A stretch of 64,000 nt of DNA from Microvelia longipes (GCA_018340805.1 JACMZG010001911.1:54644083-54708082), one strand, 5' to 3'; positions 22,906 through 33,200 are shown, numbered from the stretch's first letter. A program made the numbers and translations. Notes: generated from the sequence alone by a model not told the origin.

Positions 22906-23072
22906 TGGATAAATATATACTCATTAATGAAAATCTCTAGAGGGAGTTTTATAATGTTTCGTTTATATGTTTTGCTTTCCTGACTCTTAAAAGGAGGGGA
23001 AAGTATTGCATTAGCTTAAACTTCATTAATAAACCACACACTTTATTTAAGAAGTGTCCACACTGTTTTCTG

Positions 23073-23131
23073 CATATAGAGGGATCATAGCCTATCTCAA
23101 TACATTGAATGACCTGAAACATTGTTTCAGG
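23073..23131 (+). mobile_element. hAT-type MITE, truncated left end
   Basis: 'atatagagggatcatagcct', 'atctcaatacattgaatgac', 'ctgaaacattgtttcagg'. It stops where the next copy begins. Confidence 0.7.
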
Positions 23132-23460
23132 CATAGGTATATATACTAGAGGGAGCATAGCCTATCTTAATACATTGAGAGGCCTGAAACATTTTTAGTG
23201 GGGCTCTCAGGGGCTCTGTGTAACCTCATTAACACCTCCTCCAAGAGGGAGTTGAGGTTATAATTAATCAATTGTTTTGGGCTTCCTACAGATTGTTTGT
23301 GTTGTGATTTGTATTTTAAACATTCTAATATATAATTTACTGTTTTTTTGTTCTGTTTATTTGATGATAATGATAATCGAATGTGGTTAGGTTACTTTTT
23401 CGATGTTTCAAAATTCAACTAATAGGGCCCTCTAGTAACTCTAGTAATATATCTCTATGG
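23132..23460 (+). mobile_element. hAT-type MITE, full-length copy in a cluster
   Basis: Starts CATAGGTATATATACTAGAG and ends 'tctagtaatatatctctatg'. All internal blocks are present. It abuts partial copies on both sides, so its flanking duplication cannot be read. Confidence 0.85.
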
Positions 23461-23720
23461 TTTTGGGGCTATCAGGGGCACTGTGTAACCTCATTAAAAC
23501 CTCCTTCAAGAGTAAGTTAAGGTTATTATAAATCAACTGTTTTCGGCTTTCCGCATATTGTTTGTGTTTTGATTTGTATTTTTAACGTTCTTCTATATAA
23601 ATATGTTACTGTAATTTTGTACTGATTATTTGATCATATTGTATATCGAAGGAGGTCAGGTTACTTTTTTGATGTGTCAAAATTCAGCCTATAGGGCCCC
23701 TCTAGTTATATCTTTATGGT
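23461..23720 (+). mobile_element. hAT-type MITE, left-truncated copy
   Basis: Begins inside the element at 'ttttggggctatcagggg' and ends 'tagttatatctttatgg'. Directly follows the previous copy, giving a tandem arrangement unusual for this class. Confidence 0.8.
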
Positions 23721-23760
23721 TGTGTGTATGTATGTATGTATGAGTGTGTGAATGTGCACA
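23721..23760. repeat. TGTA/TG microsatellite
   Basis: 'tgtgtgtatgtatgtatgta' and following GTGTGTG. Confidence 0.85.
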
Positions 23761-24228
23761 TAGTAGGATTGTTTAGCACATGAACTGGAGTACACTACTC
23801 TACTCTGCACTATTCTTCTTTACACTCAAATTTTTCATTTTGGAGTAATGTAGGGTAAAGTCGGTTAAAGTAGAGCTAACACAGAATTAGATGCGTCTGA
23901 GTTTTCGATGTTAAGTCCTGCTCTAGATAAGCCTGTATAATTTTGTTAACCATCAGTAAAAGCCTCAAGAGTCTGAGCATTAAATTTTACCTCATCCTTT
24001 TCCCATTTTTCTCTACAAGGGATATCTATTTGAAACTTTTTGCTTAGCTTGATATTTTTCAACAATGGTAGATGTTCTCGATTCCTCTTCTGTTTCTTCT
24101 ACTCTTGCTCGTTTGTGTCCTCCTATGAGAGATCTCAAAAATGGAAGTGGGTCGTCATCAAGGTTGTTCTCGCTGTCTCCTTTTTGATGTTTAAGGTTCA
24201 GCTATTTCCTCAGATAGAAAATACATTC
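23761..24228. other. No feature recognised
   Basis: Repeated 'ctctactctgcact'-type words only. A frame at 24040-24297 runs into a family B fragment. Confidence 0.45.
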
Positions 24229-24515
24229 GTTTTATTCCCAGCGGTCACCCATACAGGAACTGTTAACGCTCGATACTACTTAACTTACATAATCTAACAA
24301 AAATCATAGATATACTTGTGGAATTAAAACAAAACTCAGAGTACTTATTTACTAAGTAAAGGTATACACTTGTACCGAATTTCAACTCAATGGATTATTT
24401 TACTTTTTTTTAAACGTACACCAGTCATATGATAAAAACTAAACTAATTTAGCTGACAATAAGATGAAACTTGACATTTATGTTAGTCTTATACATAGAT
24501 AAAAAATATTAACAT
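24229..24515 (-). mobile_element. Family B internal fragment (reverse)
   Basis: 'attcccagcggtcacccata', 'aacgctcgatactacttaac', 'aacaaaaatcatagatatac', 'ttgtaccgaatttcaactca' and 'ttatgttagtcttatacata'. Both ends are absent. Confidence 0.75.
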
Positions 24516-25263
24516 AGATGGCTCACTCATGGATTTAAAAAAAAATAGTTGATGGGATGCAGGAAGCTCAAGTAGTACAATCTAGTGTTGACAGCGTGAA
24601 ACTGTCAGATATTTTTATTAACCAAACAACGAGCTGATATGGGATTAATCAAGTTTTCCATCCGCTATTCAGCGCTAGAATGATGAGGAGTCGATAGATG
24701 AGTGATCCCAAATAAGATCTATATGAATTTCGTATAAATTGGAAAAAAGTGAAAAATTAGATTTTCCACTCCTTATTCTCCCCCCTTCCCCCATATTGTT
24801 CCCCCTTGGATTCGAACCTCTAATGTCAATGTTGAATTGTTTATGTTTCCTTAACTTATCCGTTTGCGCCAACCCGAGATGTTATATTCAGACAGCAAAA
24901 TTTAATCTTAAGTCTAAAACAATCAAAATAAATTATTGTTATTTTTTTAAGAAAACAATAGTGCTGCTTCGCGTGATGAGGGCCCCAAGTTTTAAAAAAC
25001 AAAAATACATCGCGAATACTACAGCATACCATAGATCTTTGTTTACTTTTATTTTATTTTACAAAACGATTGGCAACTGTTTGTATTTAAAAAATACTAC
25101 AGCACAATCTAGTAGAGAATAGAGCAAATAGATTTTTACTACTACTAGCGCTATTCAAGACTCTAGTGATGAGGCCCCCAACTTAAATCATATTGAGTGT
25201 TCACAATTGAGTGTTCCTACTACACTTGGGAGTGAACCATCAATGTTAATATTGTTTATCTAT
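24516..25263. other. Unassigned; 127-codon frame judged accidental
   Basis: The frame 24739-25122 (+) is the longest in the window. It reads through a pyrimidine-rich tract (24765-24805) and AT-rich DNA, has no recognisable domain, and covers a minus-strand GGTTCGAATCC box (about 24809-24819) that may be the B box of an old tRNA-derived SINE. Confidence 0.4.
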
Positions 25264-25273
25264 GGTCTTGTAC

Positions 25274-25814
25274 TTAGAATAATACTATATATAGAAGGAG
25301 CACAGGACCGTAAACGCAATGTAATTCCACTGATAACACGAAAGCCGGTTGACTGGTGCAACTAAGTAATGCTGCCAACCTGACAACAAAACATTATTTT
25401 AAATATGTGTCATAAATATCTATTAATGAAGAAAGATCGTAAAAAAACAAATATAATAACTTAAAACAACTGCTGAGTATTTAATAAAACTGGTCTTAGA
25501 TGGCAAAAGGGTGGCGGAATACAAGAATCTACATTTAGTTGACCAGGACTACTTTTTATATATAATTTTAATAAATACGTTAAACTGCAATTTAAAATGC
25601 ATAAAATATTGTAATGCACCGATATTTATATTAGTATTTTATGAATAATTAATCATTAATTAATAATAGAACATAATAATTCAGCAACCGGAAGTATAGC
25701 CAACTTTTTTTAAGAAAATTGTATATTGTTAGGGTGGCAGCATTACTTAGTTGCACCAGAGAACCGCCTTTCGTGTTATCAGTAGTGCTCCTTCTATATA
25801 TAGTATTATTCTAA
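25274..25814. mobile_element. MULE-like MITE with ~100-bp TIRs and 10-bp duplication
   Basis: Flanked on both sides by GGTCTTGTAC (25264-25273 and 25815-25824). Terminal repeats start TTAGAATAATACTATATATA and extend inward through 'gataacacgaaag', 'ctggtgcaactaagtaatgc' and 'tgccaacctgacaac'; the left one carries a 24-bp extra block. The interior has 'ggcaaaagggtggcggaata' and no open frame. Long TIRs with a 9-11-bp duplication are typical of Mutator-like elements; this superfamily call is inference. A broken sister copy lies at 21545-21912. Confidence 0.85.
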
Positions 25815-25824
25815 GGTCTTGTAC

Positions 25825-26190
25825 ATGCGAGCCAAATGTCAAATTTATTACAACATTTTTTAATAACATGAGAAAATAGAGTTTCAAAAAACAAAATATC
25901 TGACATCGTAGCGAATAAAATAATGACACAAATACGAGGTAATAATAAACAAAAACGGGTACAGGGTACCTTGAACTTTTCTTCACCACATAAAAATCTT
26001 TATAAATACAAAGAAATTTGGTTGACAGAATGATTACCTTATTTAATTCTCTGTAAATCGGCATATTTGAATACATTTAGTTACAGCTCAAAAATTAAAT
26101 AATTTTAAACAACATCCGAAAAAGATTCATATTTTTTATAATTTTTGAGGAATGTCAATACAAATAAAAATTGCGTTTAAATATATATTC
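25825..26190. other. Unassigned, with a family B tip at 25950-25995
   Basis: 'aaacgggtacagggtacctt' then 'gaacttttcttcaccacata' is the reverse of the family B right end. The long minus-strand frame 25747-26076 joins a transposon end to this fragment and is not a gene. Confidence 0.55.
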
Positions 26191-26193
26191 TTA

Positions 26194-26450
26194 GTATTAT
26201 GGAACCCAGTGGTTTAATGGTTAGCTCATGTGTCTGATACCCAGACAGTCCTAGTTCAAACCTGGTCGGGGCCTCTACGATTTCCATGCGAGGGATGGAA
26301 CTCCTTTTACGTGCAGGACCTTCGAATAGGACGTTAAGCCGTTGTTTCCGATCCTGAGCGATGTCTGGTACTAGGAAAAGGTTGCTTACTCTAAATGAAC
26401 CTGGGTTTAGGCAAAATTCAATCTAACTAGAGGCCATCATTAGTGAAAAA
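26194..26450 (+). mobile_element. tRNA-derived SINE of a second type
   Basis: Box A-like 'agtggtttaatggttagct' and box B-like 'agttcaaacct' are spaced as in a tRNA gene. They are followed by 'gaataggacgttaagccg', 'tgagcgatgtctggtactag' and the end 'gaggccatcattagtgaaaa' with an 'aacaaacaagcaaat' tail. The 'gacgttaa.ccgtt' motif is, from general knowledge, shared by several invertebrate SINE families. Its 3' end is part of the foldback that follows. Confidence 0.75.
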
Positions 26451-26565
26451 CCCAACAAACAAGCAAATAAAATAAGTAAAACACAAAAAATTATTTAACA
26501 AATGATGAGCAAAAGTATGGAATGGAGACAAAAATAAATTACAAAAAACGTAATAAATAAAATAA
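26421..26565 (+). repeat. Left arm of a long near-perfect foldback
   Basis: About 145 bp that is complementary, with only a few mismatches, to 26761-26909. It includes the last 40 or so bases of the SINE and then 'aaataagtaaaacacaaaaa', 'caaatgatgagcaaaagtat' and 'aatggagacaaaaataaatt'. Confidence 0.92.
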
Positions 26566-26760
26566 CTACCGTTGAGATGTAAAGAAGAAGAGAAGTGAGT
26601 CTATGTTTTTCTATTAGATATGAGAGTCAGACTGACAGTAGGAGGCGATGGCGCTTGTAGCATAGCTCTCAGAAGGGGGGATGATTCTCCTCTCTCATTT
26701 ATGTTTAGATCGCCAACTCTATTCTGACTTTCAATCTCCAATTTTTTCAGAAAGTCCGTT

Positions 26761-26909
26761 TTATTTTATTTATTACGTTTTTTGTAATTTATTTTTGTCT
26801 CTATTCCATACTTTTGCTCATCATTTGTTAAATAATTTTTTTGTGTTTTACTTATTTTATTTGCTTGTTTGTAAGGTTTTGCACTGATGATGGCCTCTAG
26901 TTAGGTTGA
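26761..26909 (-). repeat. Right arm of the long foldback
   Basis: Reads 'tattacgttttttgtaattt', 'ctattccatacttttgctca', 'ggcctctagttaggttga', the complement of the left arm. The loop is about 195 bp. An apparent 68-codon frame here is a shadow. Confidence 0.92.
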
Positions 26910-27417
26910 AAGCGCTTTGCCAATAAAGTTTTGTTTTGTGGAGAGACTTCTTTCGTTCATATTTATAATGGACTCCATTCACGCTCACTCTAAGGATATA
27001 TGTTTTATCTAGTTAAAACTATTGAACCTTATAGTATAAGCCACAGCTCTTCTGTGGTTTAGACGCAAAATGCCCACACTAGGGCCCGTATTCAAAGACG
27101 TTTTCCTAACATTTTCCTAACATTCTCCTAACACTCACCTTAGGTTTAGGTAAGGGAAATGTTTTTAAGCCACGATATTTAAATGATCGTTCCCGTGTTT
27201 TAAAAGTCATTTAGAGGCTTCGCATGATTTTTTTTAAAGAACCTAAGGTAGTTAAGTCAAAAAGTGATACCATTGTAAGTAACGTAATATATCGCAAAAA
27301 TATCAATGTTATTAACTTATTACCTGGATTTACGACACTCTTGTCGTATTAATAACTATCTACATAATTTACATAATATAAGTTACTATTAATCCACTTA
27401 CCTTACTATTAGGGAGT

Positions 27418-27531
27418 TTACCCTGAAATTCTTTTAACACAATCAGATATTTTATTTTCTATGGTCTGTTTGTGGCGAGCTATCGATTCAAAGAGGAAAT
27501 TCAGTTGGTCCGGTGTGAATAATTCAGCCAT
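27418..27531 (-). pseudogene. Myb/SANT-like first-exon remnant, copy 2
   Basis: The same 37 codons as at 12869-12982, including MAELFTPDQLNFLFE, with Leu to Ser and Lys to Ile changes and the same stop after TCAGG|GTAAAC. Retention of an open frame in both copies suggests descent from one source carrying this exon, rather than selection on these copies. Confidence 0.6.
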
Positions 27532-27563
27532 TATTATACCAAAAAAATTTTACACAAACAAAA

Positions 27564-28058
27564 TGTAGCTTTCTCCTAGGCTAGCGGTATTCAGAATCAT
27601 TTTTTTGAAATCTCTCCTAGGTTGTTTCCTAGCTTCTTCCTAGCCTTCTCCTAGCTTTAAAAAATCAACCCTAGGAATGATTTTACGTAAATTTATTCGT
27701 GCTAAACGTTAATATACCATAAATAGAATAAAAACTTACATTGGAGTTAATTATAACTTAATTTTGTTATTTATCTTTACAATAATTTGAACCTCATTTT
27801 ACGTATAAGAACATTTTTGACAACTAGCGCTACCTAGGAGAGAACTGTAAAACTAATAATATTGAGATATTCTACAAAAATAAACAAATGATTTGTAAAC
27901 AAACCTGGCAAAGAATAAACTCCTTAAATACGTAAATTTGTAATGACAACAAACTTATTATTAGTTGACGATTATTTTAAAGTATATCTAATGTGGAAGT
28001 GCGTGACCTTGACCAAGTGAAGGTTTGAAACTAGAGAATGATTTGCATTTTTTTCATT
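27564..28058. mobile_element. Extra block in copy 2, probable nested element
   Basis: Sits between 'acaaacaaaatg' and 'aatttcatgacaaaatacga', which are almost joined in copy 1. It begins 'tagctttctcctaggctagc', then 'ggtattcagaatcat' and repeated 'cctag' words (27606-27672). This layout echoes the host element, with a 'gtattcanaa' end followed by short subterminal repeats. Its right terminus is not clear, so a deletion in copy 1 is an alternative. Confidence 0.5.
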
Positions 28059-28629
28059 TTAATTTCATGACAAAATACGAAAAACAAAATTGTAAACTAT
28101 TTAGAAAAAATGAAAACAGTGTTGCACTGATAACAGGTTTTGATTTAGACACCTTTGGATTCGTACAACCTGACTTGAAACGCTTGATACTGCTTTATTT
28201 ATGAAAGCTGTTACAATAATTGAACATTGTATTTGTATTAACTCTACTGTTTACTGAAAACAATATGTAAATAAAGTTTCTAATATATTTAACATTCGCC
28301 AAAGCAAGGCGCATTGTTGTTAATGACAAAGTGTGTCGTAAATCCAGGTAATAAGTTAATAACATTGATATTTGCGATATTACGTTACTTACAATGGTAT
28401 CTTTTTTGACTTAACTACCTTAGGTTCTTACTAAATAAAATCATGCGAAGCCTCTAAATGACTTTTGAAACACGATAGGAGAATGTTTAGGATGTTAGGA
28501 GAATGTTAGGAGTTAGGAAAATGTAGGAAAATGTTAGGAAAAAGTTGTTAGGAAAAAAGTTAGGAAATGTTAGAAAAGTTAGGAGAATGTTAGGAAAATG
28601 TTAGGAAACGTCTTTGAATACGGGCTTAG

Positions 28630-29183
28630 GACTTATAAGGTAAAACACAATCTTCTATCTAAGGGAGTTAGCTAAAAGGGCCCAACAAAGTGGTCTACTT
28701 GCTGGGTGATCTCACCTCTGGCTAATTACTACCACTATCACACTCTTAGTACGCTACTTTAAATGGTTGAAATTATTTTTTTTAACTTTGTTTGCAATAA
28801 AAGACATCACTTGTGAGGTGAACTTTACGCATTTCTGTTTAACAACAATGTGCCCCCGTAGAGGCCAGGATGAGTCCCCTATATGCAGGCCCCTGCAAAA
28901 GTTGATAAGATTTTAAAATACTCCTGGCATAAATATTTATGTTTGTTACTAAATATTTTAGCTATTTTTCTCTTTGTTCGTGTAATAAAAAGTTTTTATT
29001 ATATAAATGACACATAAAAAATTTACGTCTTTTATTTGATGAAGTTTCTAGATTCATAGTAAATAAAATTGAAATAAGTAAATAAAATATTCTATCCCAT
29101 GAGAGTAATAAATAAAATTATAAAGTTGCTTAGTTTCTTTTTCTTCTACTTTTATTCCAACAAAAAAAACATACAAATGGAAA
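28630..29183. other. No feature recognised
   Basis: AT-rich. No exon or matched repeat. Confidence 0.45.
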
Positions 29184-29478
29184 AAATTCTGGCGCGGTGG
29201 TCCGCATGTCGGGCGAATTTCCTTTTGATGCTTGTTTTCGTGCTTTTTACATTATATAAGTTTACAACTAGTAAATAAATAATTCCGGCGCGGTGGTCCG
29301 CTGTCGGGCGAATTTCATTTAGAATGCGTGTTTCCGTGCTAAACAACCCATTTCTTGCTTATGCAAGAACCATACCCATTGCGTGGTTCTGGTTCATGCT
29401 TTAGAACCTAAGCAGTTACTCAATTGTCAAGCACTGCTCACAACTCATTTTGTGTGTATTTTCCAAAGGAAATGCGCA
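29184..29478 (+). repeat. Left arm of a ~295-bp inverted repeat
   Basis: Contains 'ggcgcggtggtccgcatgtc' and, 100 bp on, 'ggcgcggtggtccgctgtcg', then 'aacccatttcttgcttatgc', 'ttgcgtggttctggttcatg' and 'ttttccaaaggaaatgcgc'. It is complementary over its whole length to 29599-29896. Confidence 0.92.
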
Positions 29479-29598
29479 TAATCATCCAGTTGTTGTAGAA
29501 AACTATGCCTCTAAAATTAGAAGTACGCACTATTATTTGCACCAGTTTAAAGATTAGTTACTTATCTTTAAGCTTAGTCAGTTATCTTTAAAGGTTTT

Positions 29599-29896
29599 AG
29601 CGCATTTCCTTTGGAAAATACAGACAAAATGAGTTACGAGCAGTGCTTGACAGTTGAGTAACTGCTTAGGTTCTAAAGCATGAACCGGAACCACGCAATG
29701 GGTATGGTTCTTGCATAAGCAAGAAATGGGTTGTTTAGCACGGAAACACGCATTCTAAATTAAATTCGCCCGACAGCGGACCACGCGCGCCGGAATTTTT
29801 TTACTAGTTGTAAACTTATATAAATGTAAAAAGCACGAAAAACACGCATCCAAAGGAAATTCGCCCCGACATGCGGACCACCGCGCCAGAATTATT
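29599..29896 (-). repeat. Right arm of the ~295-bp inverted repeat
   Basis: 'gcgcatttcctttggaaaat', 'gcatgaaccggaaccacgca', 'gcataagcaagaaatgggtt' and 'gacatgcggaccaccgcgcc'. The 120-bp spacer contains a duplicated 'agttacttatctttaa' word. The structure could fold into one very long stem. Confidence 0.92.
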
Positions 29897-30120
29897 TAGT
29901 TGTAAACTTATATTAGGTAAAAAAACGATAAAAAATTATTGTCCCTACTAGGATTTGAACCAGGTACTCTGGGTTTGAGAGCTCGCATCCAAAGGAAATT
30001 CGCCCGACATGCGGACCCCGCGCCAGAATTATTTTCTAGTTGTAAACTTATATTTAGTAAAAAAAAACCATAAAAAATTATTGGCCCTTCTAGGATGTGA
30101 ACCCAGGTACCCTGAGTTTG
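29846..30120. repeat. 139-bp tandem repeat, two units
   Basis: 'gcatccaaaggaaattcgcc' starts at 29846 and 29985. Each unit runs through 'gcgccagaatta', 'agttgtaaacttatatt', 'aaaaaattattg.ccct.cta' and 'ggat.tgaacc.aggtac'. The last words contain, on the minus strand, a tRNA B-box-like GGTTCAAATCC. The first unit overlaps the end of the inverted repeat. Confidence 0.85.
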
Positions 30121-30492
30121 AGTGGTCGTATTGACTCCGGACCACTGCCATTCAACTCAGAGGCCCAAAAAAACATTGAAAACGACAACCCTACTCGAAA
30201 TTTAATTTTCAACGACCGTAATGTGGTTTTCTATATTTTTTGTGGTTTTTTCGACTTTTTGGTAACTTAAAGTGGTCGTATCGTCTTCGGACCGGTTTCA
30301 TTCGATTCAGCGCCCAAAATTACATAGAAAACGACACCCTACTCGAAATTTATTTTTGATCGACCTAAATTTTGGTTTTTGGTAATTTACAATGGTTTTT
30401 TTTTTCGATTTTTAGGTCACTTAGAGTGGTCGAATCGACTTTCGGACCGGTTTCATTCGATTCAGCGTCTCAAAAAACATAAATATTGACCT
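30121..30492. repeat. 150-bp tandem repeat, about 2.4 units
   Basis: 'agtggtcg(t/a)at' starts at 30121, 30271 and 30424. Each unit holds 'cggaccggtttcattcgatt' or a variant, 'acgacaccctactcgaaatt' and 'tcgatttttaggtcactta'. The first unit plus the preceding 60 bp can be drawn as a minus-strand tRNA-like fold with a 6-bp anticodon-type stem (GTGGTC/GACCAC), but not a good tRNA. Confidence 0.85.
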
Positions 30493-30597
30493 TTTTCGCG
30501 GCAAAAAAATATTAACCCTGAATTTTTGCTGAGTTTTTGAAAATTTCGCTGACTCAGCAAACCGGGTTAATGACGTCAAAGTGTCTAGAAATACACA

Positions 30598-30878
<281 letters not shown>

Positions 30879-30912
30879 TCTCGCGAAAATTTTTTTTTAG
30901 TCATTAGGAACC

Positions 30913-31010
30913 TCTGAAACGGATTTGTGTCGTGGTCCGAGGTTCGAATTCCGCCATGACGCCTATCCCATTAGCGAATTTTTTCCCAAAGGAAATTCGC
31001 TAAAAAGGAG
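30913..31010. repeat. Dispersed repeat K, copy 2, tRNA-like
   Basis: 'gaaacggatttgtgtcgtgg', 'tccgaggttcgaattccgcc' (B-box-like) and 'ccaaaggaaattcgct'. A relative of 9216-9312. It may be a SINE head, but box A is not convincing. Confidence 0.5.
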
Positions 31011-31095
31011 CTAAATCTTGCGACAAAGTTTTGAGATCTTGAAATAAACCAAGTCGTATTTTGGGTTCCTTATATTAGGAAAATGCATGGGCTGC
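31008..31095. repeat. Relative of the 43.1 kb foldback arm
   Basis: 'gagctaaatcttgcgacaaa', 'gttttgagatcttgaaataa' and 'accaagtcgtattttgggtt' match, with divergence, the arm at 43131-43215. Confidence 0.5.
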
Positions 31096-31441
31096 ACGGG
31101 ATCTTGGATTAAACATGGCTCTTCCAGCACGTAGGTTTAGTGAGAACGAAGATGAATAGCTGCTCTACTAAAGGATCAATGCATTTATTATGATCCTTAG
31201 AACTAACCTATATGACTATTTTTGCGAGTTGAGAGTAATAACCATGTTCATCAGTGAGATAATGAACCTCATTCGGTTTTTGGCATTTCAAAATTTAGCC
31301 ACTTTCTTGCCACAATCTGCTTCCTTTGTTGAATGCATGAGTTTCATCATTTCCTCTTTTGCGACTTACCATATTTGTATAATTTGAATGAAGTTACAAA
31401 TATTATACACAAGTTACAATGATATTTATTATATTTTGCAG
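31096..31441. other. Likely intron; no other feature
   Basis: Ends in an AT-rich stretch and TTTTGCAG, the acceptor of the next candidate exon. Confidence 0.4.
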
Positions 31442-31517
31442 GATGAGGCATCGAGTATCAATGAGTTCGGAGATGACTCTTCAGGAAAATGTGAAGTTGA
31501 TCAATCCCCAAACTCAG
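31442..31517 (+). CDS. Candidate 76-nt internal exon upstream of the cyclase-like exon
   Basis: The exon is bounded by TATTTTGCAG and by AACTCAG|GTATGC, both good splice sites, in DNA much less AT-rich than its flanks. Two frames are open. One (25 codons, DEASSINEFGDDSSGK...) ends in phase 1. The other, after one base, reads MRHRVSMSSEMTLQENVKLI and ends in phase 0. Only the second is compatible with the next + strand exon at 39833, which starts in phase 0; reading the first frame into it meets a stop after two codons. I therefore infer frame two, as a cytoplasmic N-terminal segment of the same gene, possibly containing the start codon. No family match is visible in so short a peptide. It could also be an unrelated or cryptic exon. 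Confidence 0.5.
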
Positions 31518-32106
31518 GTATGCAGTGATAGTTGTAGTGATAGTGATTAAAGTGGGGTGATGGATCACCTAACGAGTAGGTTGCGTCCTTTTTGCTCCCC
31601 TTAGATAGATGATAGAGTCCTTGTGCTGGCATTTTGCTTCTAATCAACAGAAGAGTTGTGACTTTAATAATAGTGCATATAGCTTCTATTGCTTTAACTA
31701 GAAACAACACGTGCCTCATTGCAAGTCTAAGTTTTTCTGATCGAATCTATAAGGCAGAAACATAAAATTTTTCCAACCTATAAATGTCCTAAATGTTGCC
31801 TAAATCCAGGTTCAGATTGTTGTTTATATAATTGATATAGATATTTACGACTGCCTCAAATCGCGTTAAAAATTTGGGTTGCTTATAGCATGAAAACTAC
31901 TTAAAGGATCAGAAGGAGTCATAAACTGTCAGATCTTGATCAGTGCCAATATAACAGTAGGGAGTTAGTATAAAAAAAAATTGTTGTGTGCTTACAGCCT
32001 GGAACCTAATTGATAGATCTTCACTGAACTTTAAACTTAAAAGGCTCATAGGTCTGAGTAGTCACCTTTTAAGTCTCATCGAAATCCGTACCCGATTTTT
32101 TATACA
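31518..32106. other. Probable intron, nothing else recognised
   Basis: Ends with 'aaatccgtacccgatttttt' (32086-32100), a family B right-tip remnant. Confidence 0.4.
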
Positions 32107-32216
32107 AATTTTGTTCTGTTTATTTGATTATATTGATAATCAAAGGTAGTCAGGTTAATATTTCGATGTTTTAAAATTCAACCGATAGGGCTCCTCTTGT
32201 AATAATATCTCTTAGT
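32107..32216 (+). mobile_element. hAT-type MITE, right third only
   Basis: 'ttttgttctgtttatttgat', 'atattgataatcaaaggtag', 'tcaggttaatatttcgatgt' and 'aataatatctctta' match the right part of the intact copies. Confidence 0.75.
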
Positions 32217-33094
32217 TAGAGGTAGTATAAGAGGGCGCAATGAAGGATGTTTTTAGTGGGTTGGTAAAGTAGGTGATACGAGAGGTGATGTCACATTATA
32301 TATACAATAAAATTTATAAATACAAAGTTAACTGCAATTTATATGTATGTAAACAAGTATTTAGATATAAATAAACGATTTATTTATTTATTTATTATTT
32401 ATGTACACTTTTTACCTTTATAAGCAACCTTTTACATCTCTTCCGATTTATTATTTACACTGCGGTGAAACTGTGTTGTAATTGAATTTAATAATATAAG
32501 AGATGATTCTGTAGTTAATTGCGAGCAGAAGGTGGGTTGTTGTTGATAAGGGATGCCTTTGACATGCTTTCTAATGATGATTGAAGAATAAAACTACTTT
32601 TATTCAATAAAGTGGTAACAGTTTTCAGTTTAGGAACTTCAAAGTTACAATCACAGAAGTGGAAAAGCTTAAAAAATCATTAATGAGTCTATTTATTTTA
32701 ATGGAGCTTTCAAGCCATCAAAGAATCTGTTCCCGGTGAATCAAGCCGATAGAATTTATAAGGTGTTTCAATTGGATTCTGGTAGCAGAATAAAATTCAT
32801 GAATAAATTCAATTTTTGTTTATGTTAGGATTTGGTGCAGGATTAACGTCATTGCAGGAATAAATAAAGAATTTTCAATGTTATCCACCTGCACCGGTTC
32901 CTAAAATGACGTCACACGTCATTCATAAAAAAGGTCTGAATGCGTTTGGTTCGTTTACATGAAATTGAACCACCTTATGAATTTCTTACCGGTAAATTAG
33001 ATTTTGCGGCAACCATTCACATTTAATGATAAATAAATAAATCTATTTAAGCGCTTCTAGTTTGTATATTTAGAATAACTTAAGCAAAGAACCA
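32217..33094. other. No feature recognised
   Basis: A 'tttatttatttattattta' microrepeat near 32380. No exon seen. Confidence 0.4.
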
Positions 33095-33200
33095 TGGAGG
33101 TAACTTATTTTTACCATATCAGATCCGCTACGCTTATATAAGAAACTATTTGGGCTCGCTTAGCACGTCCTCAGAATATAAAAATCTTCGCTCGTTCTGC
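33095..33200 (-). mobile_element. Family B right-end fragment (reverse)
   Basis: 'atggaggtaactta', 'accatatcagatccgctacg' and 'gctcgcttagcacgtcctca' are decayed forms of the family end. Confidence 0.6.

Larger units (their letters stand above)
27083..28626 (-). mobile_element. GGCCCG-ended transposon, copy 2
   Basis: Same long terminal repeats and interior as 12501-13601, flanked by TAG (27080-27082 and 28627-28629). The ends are 'ggcccgtattcaaagacg' and, with one changed base, 'cgtctttgaatacgggct'. It is about 440 bp longer because of a block at 27564-28058 that copy 1 lacks. The repeated 'gttaggaaaat' units at the right end vary in number and contain small deletions. Non-autonomous. Confidence 0.87.

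Noticed and set aside
24780..24900. tRNA on the minus strand around GGTTCGAATCC
   Set aside because: B box is perfect but T-stem and acceptor stem do not pair.
24739..25122. 127-codon open frame, the longest in the window
   Set aside because: Crosses a pyrimidine tract and AT-rich DNA, with no domain or splice sites; likely chance.
25747..26076. 109-codon minus-strand frame
   Set aside because: Begins in a transposon end and runs through a family B tip; composite artefact.
26194..26270. tRNA gene at the start of the second SINE
   Set aside because: Acceptor and anticodon stems do not close; SINE body follows.
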